From positions 62,001 through 126,000 of the forward strand of contig JBEKAY010000004.1 of assembly GCA_050015675.1 (NCBI GenBank): a stretch of DNA of 64,000 nt. Direction: 5' to 3'. How positions within the stretch are numbered: the stretch's first letter is position 1; each line of letters begins with the position of its first letter. The position numbers were made by a program, and so were the translations under genes. Below the pieces are notes generated by a model. It was given only the letters and a program-made list of their open reading frames with translations, did not search any database and was not told where the DNA came from. This document shows, piece by piece, positions 1 to 8,088 of this stretch. This DNA comes from Fen-1298 sp050015675. GTDB lineage: Bacteria; Bacteroidota; Ignavibacteria; UBA10030.

Positions 1-811
1 ATTTCTTTTGCCGGATTGAGTAGTCCGGCTTTACCATCTTTGCTAACAGCTTCGCTTCAATCGACCGATGATAAGCTATCATTCGCAGTGCTGCAATAAT
101 TCGTCCGCGATAGATTCTGTTCGGGATAATAGTTTGGGCTTTCCTTTGAATCGGCTTCCTTTTCCTCACTGTCAGAAATGCACTTGGGCAATAATGTTTG
201 AGCGGACACTCGAGACAATGCGGATTGGACGCAGTGCAAATAATGCCGCCAAGTTCCATGAGGGCTTGATTCCAATCGTATGCGTTTCCTTTCGGAAGCA
301 TCCACTCGGCAAGTTCCCACATATCTGCAGATTGAGTGCGCTGTGGAAAAAGTCTCGAAAGAACTCGCTGCACATTTATATCAACAGCCGCAGTTTGCAG
401 TCCAAATGCAAAACATGCAATGGCGTTGGCCGTGTAACGTCCGATGCCGGGAAGCTGCTGAAGCGTCTCAACATTTTGTGGAAGCCGCCCTCCGTAATCA
501 TCCATAATGCATCTGGCGAGTTGCTGGAGGCGCAATGCACGGTTGTTGTAACCCATTCCGGACCACGCGCGGATAATGTCGGCAGTGCGAGCTTGCGCAA
601 GAGATGCGAAGTCGGGAAATTGACGCAGAAACTCAGGGTACTTCAGTCTTACTCGACTCACCTGTGTTTGCTGGAGCATGACTTCTGAAAGAAGTATGCG
701 ATACGGATTCTTTGTTTTTCGCCAGATGAGAGGACGTGCGTTTTTCTGATACCACATCAGGAGATGCTTTCGAATTTTTAATTTTCGATCGCTGTTTGAT
801 GAAGGCGCCAT
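1..811 (-). CDS. mutY: A/G-specific adenine DNA glycosylase MutY (3' end beyond window)
   Basis: Base-excision repair enzyme that removes adenine mispaired with 8-oxoguanine. The minus-strand frame starts at ATG 811 and stays open for 270 codons to the window edge. The N-terminal region has the SEVMLQQTQV motif with the catalytic Glu. A helix-hairpin-helix LPGIGRYTA follows, and then VDINVQRV with the catalytic Asp. Near residue 210 lies a 4Fe-4S cluster ligand set, Cys-X6-Cys-X2-Cys-X5-Cys. The SGMGYNNRALRL stretch resembles short MutY forms. The C-terminal NUDIX-like 8-oxoG recognition domain cannot be assessed because the end is missing. The start lies 8 bp after the mutT stop on the same strand, so the two are probably co-transcribed. 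Confidence 0.93.
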   Translation of the reverse strand, partial: MAPSSNSDRKLKIRKHLLMWYQKNARPLIWRKTKNPYRILLSEVMLQQTQVSRVRLKYPEFLRQFPDFASLAQARTADIIRAWSGMGYNNRALRLQQLARCIMDDYGGRLPQNVETLQQLPGIGRYTANAIACFAFGLQTAAVDINVQRVLSRLFPQRTQSADMWELAEWMLPKGNAYDWNQALMELGGIICTASNPHCLECPLKHYCPSAFLTVRKRKPIQRKAQTIIPNRIYRGRIIAALRMIAYHRSIEAKLLAKMVKPDYSIRQKK

Positions 812-819
812 GATGGGAT

Positions 820-1200
820 TTATTGTCTTAGTTTTCCCACAAAAGGTTTGTTGCCTTCGAGCAAATCCATTTCTTTCAATTCATTGGTTGTAACCCAGCG
901 GATTTGTTCGAAGACATTATTGTGCGGCTCGCCGTCGAATCCGGAGACAAAGCAGTACGCGACATTGAACATTCCGCCGTCTTCGTAATATGCCGCCTCG
1001 GTTTGAACGCGTTCGATGGCGTCTATCTCTATCGATAACTCTTCCTGAAGTTCACGACGGAGACATTGTTCCGCCGTCTCGCCCGGTTCAAGCTTGCCGC
1101 CGGGGAATTCCCATTTCAATTCGTATCTGCCGCCTCGCTTCCGTTGGCAGATGAGAATGAGATTATTCTTTTTTAATACACCGACCGCAACTTCTGTCAT
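820..1200 (-). CDS. mutT: MutT-family NUDIX hydrolase (8-oxo-dGTP diphosphatase)
   Basis: Expected to hydrolyse oxidised purine nucleotides such as 8-oxo-dGTP, cleaning the nucleotide pool. The 126-aa product has a complete NUDIX box, G-X5-E-X7-REXXEE (GGKLEPGE then RRELQEEL), and the WEFPGGK context typical of MutT. An in-frame ATG at 1245 would add 15 residues, but ATG 1200 is preceded by AAAGGA at good spacing and fits the family length. It lies just upstream of mutY on the same strand. The pairing with mutY supports the 8-oxo-dGTP role over other NUDIX substrates, though that specificity is inferred. Confidence 0.88.
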   Translation of the reverse strand: MTEVAVGVLKKNNLILICQRKRGGRYELKWEFPGGKLEPGETAEQCLRRELQEELSIEIDAIERVQTEAAYYEDGGMFNVAYCFVSGFDGEPHNNVFEQIRWVTTNELKEMDLLEGNKPFVGKLRQ

Positions 1201-1336
1201 TTTATTCCTTTTCTGAAATATATCGAAACCCGATTGGATTTCCAATTGTGATGGAATCGTTAGTGGTATGAAAGAGAAATTAGTTATATTGAAATTAATA
1301 AAAAATATTTCACTGGTCTTATCTAAGGTGGTCGAT

Positions 1337-4300
1337 ATGAAAAAGTTGATTCAAGTCGTTGTTCTCGGGATGTTAGGTGCAACGGTTTTATTTGGACAAA
1401 CTATTACTGCGGTTCGTATTCCTAATGCTGTGGCGGATGCCGGAGGCACGGGGACAGTCGGTTACCCCTATGCGGTGTTTGTACAGATTTCCGGATGGAC
1501 ATCATTGGCAAACCTTCAAGCATATGTAAAGTTATACAGTGGTTCTAACAATGAATATATGTGGAGTGCTACTGGGGTGTGGAGTAATACCACCACCTAT
1601 GCATCATCAAATCAACCATTAGTGAATATTGATGCCAACGGCAATTGGTCAGGTTGGATTTACGCAAAACATAATGCTTCCATTACAGCTTCTCCTTCAC
1701 TTCGTGCTGCAAAAGTTGGTACTTCAGCAACAAACCTTACAAGCGCACAAATATTTACTTTTCTCAATATGGCGACAACCGGAGGTTTTCTCGTGGCAAC
1801 ATCTTCTTCTGCCGTGAATAAACCCGTTGTTGCTTTTTCAGCAGGAAAGATGGTTGGTTCATATCGCACAGAAGATAATGGTATTGCAGAAGGATATTCG
1901 TACAGTGCCGGAGGATTTCAGATTGCAGTTCCAATCGGATTGATCGACTCCTTGGTATTTTATAATGATGATGGGTCAAGATATTCTTCTATGGTCGGTC
2001 CTTGGTCTATTACTCCAGGTAATTTAACCGATGCAGGAACTGTTATTGCAGTTTCCAGCGGTGCGGCATCGTTATCTCCATCGCTATGGAAATATAGTAC
2101 TCCCACAACAGTTCAAATGGTTTTCAAACGGTCAAGCGATACAGTATGTCATGTCCGTATGCTACGGCCAACCAATCTGACTTGGAATACAGGCAGTATT
2201 ACAGTATCACCTCTAGGCGCAATTGTGGCAGTAAATGCCGATTCCATTCAAATAGATAATCTTGCATTAAATTCCGCTTCAGATAGTCTGGTAGTATCAT
2301 TGGGAAGTGTAACCGCGGCAGATACAACCGGCTCCATATCCATGATTGTTCGATCCAGTAAAGATGGTATTACATTCGGTCAAATAGCACAATCACCATC
2401 CATGATGATTTACGGTTCTCCTCGCGCAATGAGTCAGGTGAAAGCCAAAAATAGCTCAGGTGTGCCTGTGCTTACAGGCAAATATGTAGTGGTTCAAGGT
2501 GTTGTCACAGTCGCAAATGAATTTGGTGGACCGGCATATGTGCAGGATGCCACGGCTGGCATTTCAGTGTACGATTCATCGGTGTCGCAAAATGTCAATC
2601 GAGGTGATGAAGTAGAATTGCTTGGCGTAGTGTCTCCATACCAAAATATGTTTGAACTCAATCCTTGTTCGCTTTTACAAGTAATGAGCCAGGGAAATCC
2701 TGTAGATACAGCGACATTAACAATTGCATCGATCAATGGTCAGGTTCAAAATGGAGTTGAACCATATGAATGCCGTTTGATACGAGTTAATAATATAACT
2801 TCGGTCCTTACCTCTGCCAAGTCGCCCACGACAACATGGGGCACAACCGGAGTTGCAAGTGCTTTGTATTTGATATCTGGCATAGATACGTTGCAAACGT
2901 ATATTAAGGCAAATAATAATCTCTCCAATACATCAACTCCATCTGGGAAATTTGATGTTGTTGGTGTCTTAGGACAATATTATTCAGCCTATCAAATCCT
3001 GCCGAGAACATATAGCGATATCATTGTTGAAGGAACTGGACCGCGCATCACTTCTGGAGCACCGATTGAAAGCAATATGACAGCATCAAGTATGAAGATT
3101 TCCTGGCAGACGGATTCACCGGGAAGTTCGATTGTGATTCGCGGGATGACAACGGCATACACGGACACATTGGTAGATACAAATCAAATCACAAATCACC
3201 AATTGGTACTTAATGGATTGCTGCCCGCAACGATATATCATATCAAACTTGGATCGGAAAATTCTGCCGGTACAACGTATACAAACGATTACATTGTTTC
3301 TACTGCTTCACAGACATCGAAAGGAACGATGAACGTGTATTTCAACCATTCTGTCAACACCGCGTTAGCCAATGGTGAGAATGCGCAGAATGTCGATATC
3401 TCAAGTAAAATTATTAACCGGATTAGTGCGGCAAAGTATTCCGTCGATGCGGCATTATATAGTTTCAGCGGCACTGTCGGGACAAGTGTTGCAGCAGCGT
3501 TGGTTGCTGCAAAGAATCGCGGTGTCGCAGTTCGTATGATTGGCGAGGCGGATAATTTAAACACCGGCACGCCTCCCTGGTCTGCATTTAATGCTAATGG
3601 TATCCCGAATATTGTAGATACGTATGATGCAGTGAATGCCGGCGCCGGATTGATGCACGATAAATTTTTTGTCATTGACGTACAGGATCCTGCATCCGAT
3701 ACAACAAGCTGGGTGATTACCGGTTCATGGAATTCAACAGATGACGGTAATATTAATGATGCTCAGAATGTGATTGAGATACAGGATAAAGCATTGGCGA
3801 ATGCATATACGATAGAATTTAATGAGATGTGGGGCAGCAGTACAGCTACACCTAGTGCAGCGAATTCCCGTTTCGGCGCACGTAAGCTTGATAATACACC
3901 GCATTACTTTATCATACAAGGCACACCAGTGGAATTGTATTTCAGCCCGTCCGATGGAACAACAAGTAAAATCATCAAGACGCTTACTAAAGCGGTGTAC
4001 AACGTTAATTTTTGTCTTTTAACATTGACGCGGAATGATATTGCCAATGTTCTTATTGCCAAGGAAAAAGCAGGGTTACACATTCATGGTGTGATGAGCA
4101 ATAAGACCGATCAGGGGAGCGTGTTTGATGCGCTGAAGAATTCCGGTGTTGATGTGTATCTGAAAAATAATTCTGATGTGAGCGGATTTCTCCATCACAA
4201 ATATGGTATTGTCGATGCAGGTACGAATGCACCTGCGCAATATGTGATTACCGGATCGCATAATTGGACTAGTTCAGCCGAAAATGTGAACAACGAAAAC

Positions 4301-4687
4301 GCGCTTATCATTAACAGCCCACGGTTGGCAAATTTATATCTTCAGGAGTTTTCCAATCGCTACACTGCAGCAGGTGGATCGGATGTACTGCTTGGAGTGA
4401 AAGAAGTTCAAAAAAATATTCCTCAATTCTACGATCTCTCACAAAACTATCCGAATCCGTTCAATCCAACGACGAATATTCAATTTCAAATTCCGATTTC
4501 TGGATTAGTTTCTATCAAAGTGTTTGATATTCTCGGCCGTGAAGTCGCAATACTTATGAACGAAGTAAAATCCGTCGGCATCTATCAGATTACTTGGAAC
4601 GCATCAACATTACCGAGCGGCGTTTACTTCTATCGGGTGCAGACCGGAACTAGCACATCGGTGAAGAAAGCGATGTTGCTAAAGTAA
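1337..4687 (+). CDS. secreted phospholipase D-fold protein with T9SS sorting domain
   Basis: The 1116-aa product starts with a signal peptide (MKKLIQ..., hydrophobic to about residue 20). ATG 1337 is preceded by AAGGTGG; an upstream in-frame ATG at 1268 lacks this. After an unrecognised N-terminal region comes an OB-like stretch (about residues 380-470, with YVQDATAGISVY) and a fibronectin-III-like domain (about 575-650). Two phospholipase D-like HxK...D motifs follow, H774-D-K and H953-H-K, the paired signature of one PLD active site. The C-terminal ~80 residues form a type IX sorting domain with YPNPFNPTT at 1038-1046, GREV and a final GVYFYRV/KKAMLLK. Predicted to be exported through T9SS and act outside the cell as a nuclease or phosphodiesterase; the substrate is unknown. 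A terminator follows directly. Confidence 0.88.
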   Translation: MKKLIQVVVLGMLGATVLFGQTITAVRIPNAVADAGGTGTVGYPYAVFVQISGWTSLANLQAYVKLYSGSNNEYMWSATGVWSNTTTYASSNQPLVNIDANGNWSGWIYAKHNASITASPSLRAAKVGTSATNLTSAQIFTFLNMATTGGFLVATSSSAVNKPVVAFSAGKMVGSYRTEDNGIAEGYSYSAGGFQIAVPIGLIDSLVFYNDDGSRYSSMVGPWSITPGNLTDAGTVIAVSSGAASLSPSLWKYSTPTTVQMVFKRSSDTVCHVRMLRPTNLTWNTGSITVSPLGAIVAVNADSIQIDNLALNSASDSLVVSLGSVTAADTTGSISMIVRSSKDGITFGQIAQSPSMMIYGSPRAMSQVKAKNSSGVPVLTGKYVVVQGVVTVANEFGGPAYVQDATAGISVYDSSVSQNVNRGDEVELLGVVSPYQNMFELNPCSLLQVMSQGNPVDTATLTIASINGQVQNGVEPYECRLIRVNNITSVLTSAKSPTTTWGTTGVASALYLISGIDTLQTYIKANNNLSNTSTPSGKFDVVGVLGQYYSAYQILPRTYSDIIVEGTGPRITSGAPIESNMTASSMKISWQTDSPGSSIVIRGMTTAYTDTLVDTNQITNHQLVLNGLLPATIYHIKLGSENSAGTTYTNDYIVSTASQTSKGTMNVYFNHSVNTALANGENAQNVDISSKIINRISAAKYSVDAALYSFSGTVGTSVAAALVAAKNRGVAVRMIGEADNLNTGTPPWSAFNANGIPNIVDTYDAVNAGAGLMHDKFFVIDVQDPASDTTSWVITGSWNSTDDGNINDAQNVIEIQDKALANAYTIEFNEMWGSSTATPSAANSRFGARKLDNTPHYFIIQGTPVELYFSPSDGTTSKIIKTLTKAVYNVNFCLLTLTRNDIANVLIAKEKAGLHIHGVMSNKTDQGSVFDALKNSGVDVYLKNNSDVSGFLHHKYGIVDAGTNAPAQYVITGSHNWTSSAENVNNENALIINSPRLANLYLQEFSNRYTAAGGSDVLLGVKEVQKNIPQFYDLSQNYPNPFNPTTNIQFQIPISGLVSIKVFDILGREVAILMNEVKSVGIYQITWNASTLPSGVYFYRVQTGTSTSVKKAMLLK

Positions 4688-4710
4688 AAAAACTTGTATT
4701 GGTTATCTCA

Positions 4711-4747
4711 AAGCCCAATCAGTATTGCACTGGTTGGGCTTTTATTT
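4711..4747 (+). terminator. rho-independent terminator after the PLD/T9SS gene
   Basis: A 12-bp stem (AGCCCAATCAGT paired with ACTGGTTGGGCT, one G-U) with a short TATTGC-type loop is followed by TTTTATTTTG. It lies 24 bp past the stop codon. Confidence 0.85.
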
Positions 4748-4815
4748 TGTTTCTGAAGATCCTTTTGGTTAAATTTTTATTATCCTCATTTCGAAAAAAT
4801 ATGATAGGAGGTTGT

Positions 4816-5847
4816 ATGGAAAAAAAACGACTACTAACAATTATTTCTTTAATCCTGCTTTTTCTAATTGCCCCGGTTTCCTCAAGCGCTCAACTAGTCT
4901 CTATGAAGACACGGACCTTAGAGGCAGCAAAGTACCTGACGGCGCTTGCTGATTCAGCAGCAATGAAGAATAATGCTCTCACAGTAAGAGAAAGAATGAA
5001 TATGACAAATCTGTATCATCAACCGAAATCAAACGACCAAATCGTTTCGATAAAGAAACAACCGCGTCTAGAGCACATTGCCTTCAATGTGAAAGATCCG
5101 GCAGCTGTTGCCAAGTGGTATTGCAATCATTTAGGAATTAAAATCGTGCGAAAAAGTCTGCCCCCTGCAAATACCCATTTCATCGGGGACACTTCGGGGT
5201 ATATGACGTTCGAACTTTACAATAATCCGGATGTGCCGGTTCCCGAGTATGTGTCATTCAGTCATATGTCGTTGCATCTGGCATTCATGGTCGATGACGT
5301 GAAAGCAATGCGTGATTCACTTCTTGCCGCAGGAGCGAAGCTGGTAGAAGATGTAACTCTCACTCCAGCCGGAGACCAGGTACTTATGCTGCGCGATCCA
5401 TGGGGATTAGCGATACAATTTGTAAAACGAATTTCGCCGATGCTTGCTCCTGCAGGTATACGTCCGGAACACCTTGCACTGAATGTTTCAGATCCGCAAA
5501 GCATGACGAATTGGTATTGTGAAAATATTGGAATGAAGGTTATCCGCAAAGGCACTCCGCCGACGTACACAACTTTCATTGCAGATTCCGGCAGTAATAT
5601 GATGTTCGAATTGTTCATCAATAGCGGATATCCGCTACTTGATATGTCGAAGATAAATCCTTTGTCTTTCCATATTGCATTTGTCGTAAACGATGTGCGC
5701 TCAATCCGCAACAGATTAATTGCTGCTGGTGCAACACTTGTTGAGGATATTAAAATAAGCGCAAGTGGTGATGAAATACTCATGCTACGTGATCCGTGGG
5801 GTGTTCCGATTCAATTTATTAAACGTGCTCAACCGATGTTGAAGTAA
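4816..5847 (+). CDS. exported protein with two glyoxalase/VOC domains
   Basis: A 343-aa protein beginning with a signal peptide (MEKKRLLTIISLILL..., Ala-Gln near residue 26). ATG 4816 has an excellent AGGAGG four bases upstream; a longer in-frame start at 4699 would run through the terminator stem and is rejected. After a helical linker it contains two VOC-fold repeats (about residues 82-210 and 216-340). Each starts with (L)EH(I/L)AFNV or LALNV, has WYC..(L/I)G and ends with LRDPWG..IQF(V/I)KR. The repeats have similar sequences, so they look like an internal duplication. VOC proteins bind divalent metals and act as lyases, dioxygenases or binding proteins; export makes a housekeeping glyoxalase unlikely. 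Function not assigned. Confidence 0.8.
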   Translation: MEKKRLLTIISLILLFLIAPVSSSAQLVSMKTRTLEAAKYLTALADSAAMKNNALTVRERMNMTNLYHQPKSNDQIVSIKKQPRLEHIAFNVKDPAAVAKWYCNHLGIKIVRKSLPPANTHFIGDTSGYMTFELYNNPDVPVPEYVSFSHMSLHLAFMVDDVKAMRDSLLAAGAKLVEDVTLTPAGDQVLMLRDPWGLAIQFVKRISPMLAPAGIRPEHLALNVSDPQSMTNWYCENIGMKVIRKGTPPTYTTFIADSGSNMMFELFINSGYPLLDMSKINPLSFHIAFVVNDVRSIRNRLIAAGATLVEDIKISASGDEILMLRDPWGVPIQFIKRAQPMLK

Positions 5848-5870
5848 TAAAGTAAAATAAAAGTAAAACG

Positions 5871-5903
5871 AACGCCAGATTCTAACAAGGATCTGGCGTT
5901 TTT
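5871..5903. terminator. terminator between convergent genes
   Basis: Perfect 10-bp stem AACGCCAGAT / ATCTGGCGTT with a 10-nt loop and a T-run on the plus strand. It lies between the convergent VOC gene and the rubrerythrin gene and may serve both. Confidence 0.85.
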
Positions 5904-5925
5904 ATGAGATGAAAAGGAAAGAGGT

Positions 5926-6501
5926 TTATTCGGTCTCTTCCACTACTTCAAAATATGATTCCGGATGTTCGCATGCCGGACATTTAGTAGGCGGAGTTTT
6001 TCCTTCGTGAATGTACCCGCAATTTCGGCATTTCCACCGGACAACTTTTTCTTTCTTGAAAACAGTTCCGTCTGCCACCTGTTTTTGAAACTTGCGATAG
6101 CGTGCTTCGTGATGTTTTTCGACAAGTGCAATCGTGCGAAAAGCAAGTGCAATCTCAGAGAACCCTTCCTGTTTAGCGACTTCGGCAAAATGCGGATAGA
6201 GTTTTGTGTGTTCTTCCTGCTCTCCGTCTGCCGCAGCTTTCAGATTATCTTTTGTCGTGCCGATGACTCCTGCTGGATACGATGCAGTGATTTCTACTGC
6301 TCCACCCTCAAGAAACTTAAAGAATCGTTTGGCATGCTCTTTTTCATTATCAGCAGTCTCTAAGAAGATTGCAGCTATCTGTTCGTATCCCTCTTTCTTC
6401 GCTTTGGAAGCAAAAAAAGTATAGCGGTTTCGTGCCTGGGATTCTCCGGCGAATGCCGCCAAGAGATTCTTTTCCGTTTGTGTTCCATGTAGACTCGGCA
6501 T
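5926..6501 (-). CDS. rubrerythrin
   Basis: Non-haem di-iron peroxidase, which reduces hydrogen peroxide in the cytoplasm of anaerobes and microaerophiles. The 191-aa product has a ferritin-like four-helix domain with E-X-X-H type ligands (ESQARNRY, ETADNEKEHA, EKHHEARY). A C-terminal rubredoxin-like domain follows, with two Cys pairs (CRNCGY and CPACEH). ATG 6501 follows AAAGGAG at ideal spacing; an in-frame start at 6582 would add 27 unrelated residues. The gene is single, with a palindrome cluster directly upstream. Its presence fits an organism meeting oxygen only intermittently. Confidence 0.93.
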   Translation of the reverse strand: MPSLHGTQTEKNLLAAFAGESQARNRYTFFASKAKKEGYEQIAAIFLETADNEKEHAKRFFKFLEGGAVEITASYPAGVIGTTKDNLKAAADGEQEEHTKLYPHFAEVAKQEGFSEIALAFRTIALVEKHHEARYRKFQKQVADGTVFKKEKVVRWKCRNCGYIHEGKTPPTKCPACEHPESYFEVVEETE

Positions 6502-6572
6502 TTTATATCTCCTTTCAATGAATTGATAGTCATAATGTATAATTCGTGTTGCCTCTGACACAGAAAATATTG

Positions 6573-6694
6573 CCACGACCATCAGGTCGTGGAATTAATT
6601 TCTCAATAAAATCTAGGCTTTAGCCAAAACGATTCTCTATGCGGCTAAAGCCAGTACATGGTTCGCTCTAAACCACGACGTAAACGTCGTGGTT
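6573..6694. repeat. cluster of three palindromes (REP-like composite)
   Basis: Three hairpins sit in the 5' intergenic region between rubrerythrin and ychF: CCACGACC-atca-GGTCGTGG (6573-6592), GGCTTTAGCC...GGCTAAAGCC (6616-6652, 10-bp stem) and AACCACGACG-taaa-CGTCGTGGTT (6671-6694). The outer two share the CCACGAC arm, so they can also pair with each other. Such palindrome clusters resemble REP/RAYT-associated repeats of Bacteroidota genomes. No transposase is present in this window. Confidence 0.7.
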
Positions 6695-6740
6695 ATAAAT
6701 CAATATACTTTACATAGGAGCGGTTAATTTCCGAATTACA

Positions 6741-7826
6741 TTAACTATGTCGAATGGACATGATATCTCCATCTTTTACAATATATTCCTTTCCTTCGAG
6801 ACGCCATTGTCCAAGTTCTCTTGTTTTAGCGAACGATCCTCCAGCTGCGATGAAGTGATCGTAGGAGACAACTTCCGCACGTATGAATTTTGAAAAGAAG
6901 TCGGAATGGATCACGCCAGCCGCTTCCTGTGCTGTCATTCCTTTTTTGATTGTCCAAGCACGGCATTCATCTTCGCCAACCGTGAAGAAGGATTGAAGTC
7001 CGAGTAAAGCGTACGCTTCGCGAATCAATGTATTAAGTGCGGATTCTTTTATGCCGTATTCTTCCATGAAAACTTTTGCTTCATCATCCGCCAGCTCGGA
7101 CAGTTCCATCTCAATCTTGCCGAAGAAAGAAACCACCTTCGTATTCTTTCCTTCTTTCTTTTCGGCAACTTGCTTTACGAGAGTATCCATTTCGTTTCGC
7201 TGAGTCTCATCTAAATTCAACGCGATGAGCATAGGTTTAATGGAAAGGAGCTGGTAGGTTTTGAGCAGATGCAGCTCATCTTTTGTGAATGCGGTTTCGC
7301 GTAACGGTTTTTCTGATTCAAGTATCTGCTTGCATTTCTCCAAAACCGGCAGTTCGCGCTTGGCAAGTTCATCCTGCATTTTCATAAGCTGTTTCTTAAT
7401 CCTCTCAATGCGTGTTTCGACAAGAGACAAGTCGGAAAGGATAAACTCCGTTTCAAACGCATCGAGATCCCGCAGAGCATTGATGGAACTGTCAGGATGG
7501 GGGACGGCCTCGTTTGCAAATAAGCGAACAACCTGCACAAGTGCATCGTTTGTTTTTACATTTGAGAGAAAATTTGTGGAAAACTGTGTTGAGCCGGACT
7601 CGCCCTTCTTCAATCCCACTACATCGACAAATTCGATCGTTGCATGTACGGTGCTTTTAGGAAGAAAGATTTCAGAGCATTTGTCCAGCCGGATATCAGG
7701 AATTTTCACAACGGCGTGGTGAGCTTCTGCCTTAGCAAGGGCCGTCGGGTCAATATGGGTTTTCGTGATGGTTTGAAACAATGTGGATTTCCCACAGAAC
7801 GGAATACCGACAATTCCAATTTGCAT
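6741..7826 (-). CDS. ychF: YchF-family ribosome-associated ATPase (Obg/TRAFAC)
   Basis: P-loop NTPase of the Obg-related YchF group, 361 aa, close to the usual ~363. The G1 motif GIPFCGKST is near residue 7 and the switch-II region reads DVVGLKKGES. The G4 position is N-L-D-E (NxxE) in place of the GTPase NKxD, which is the hallmark of YchF and its ATP preference. A coiled-coil insertion (about 125-180) and a C-terminal TGS-like domain (about 280-361, ending KDGDIMSIRHS) follow. The N-terminal region is divergent from typical YchF, which usually reads GLPNVGKST. Known members bind ribosomes and respond to oxidative stress. It is a single gene with no close partner. Confidence 0.88.
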   Translation of the reverse strand: MQIGIVGIPFCGKSTLFQTITKTHIDPTALAKAEAHHAVVKIPDIRLDKCSEIFLPKSTVHATIEFVDVVGLKKGESGSTQFSTNFLSNVKTNDALVQVVRLFANEAVPHPDSSINALRDLDAFETEFILSDLSLVETRIERIKKQLMKMQDELAKRELPVLEKCKQILESEKPLRETAFTKDELHLLKTYQLLSIKPMLIALNLDETQRNEMDTLVKQVAEKKEGKNTKVVSFFGKIEMELSELADDEAKVFMEEYGIKESALNTLIREAYALLGLQSFFTVGEDECRAWTIKKGMTAQEAAGVIHSDFFSKFIRAEVVSYDHFIAAGGSFAKTRELGQWRLEGKEYIVKDGDIMSIRHS

Positions 7827-7893
7827 AAGAGAACTTTCAAAGTGGTTAAAATGGTTGGAATAATATACGATAAAATTTGAAAGGAGAAAGCAA

Positions 7894-8088
7894 ATGATTC
7901 AAGGAGAAGGGGTAAAGAGTGGTTGGAGTGCGGACACCTGGTTTTTGACACCGAAATACATTCTGAAAAGCATATTGTCTTTTGATGGTGTCCGATGTGC
8001 TTGTTCAAGATTCATAGAAAAGATTCAAGATAAAGGTACAGTGGCACAAATTGCTATTAACCGAGAAGGAAAATCATTAGTCATCTAG
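7894..8088 (+). CDS. possible small hypothetical protein
   Basis: A 64-codon frame (starts MIQGEGVKSG) preceded by AAAGGAG seven bases from the ATG. It lies in the ~260-bp space between the ychF start and the end of the convergent hydrolase gene, overlapping that stop by 4 bp. No recognisable motif or membrane segment is seen. The ribosome-binding site is the only support, so this may be a chance frame. Confidence 0.25.
   Translation: MIQGEGVKSGWSADTWFLTPKYILKSILSFDGVRCACSRFIEKIQDKGTVAQIAINREGKSLVI

Noticed and set aside
68..688. 206-codon plus-strand frame
   Set aside because: Lies antisense to mutY, whose glycosylase and Fe-S motifs are unmistakable; no family resemblance.
5262..5783. 173-codon minus-strand frame
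   Set aside because: Antisense to the tandem VOC gene; its repetitive character only mirrors the VOC repeats.
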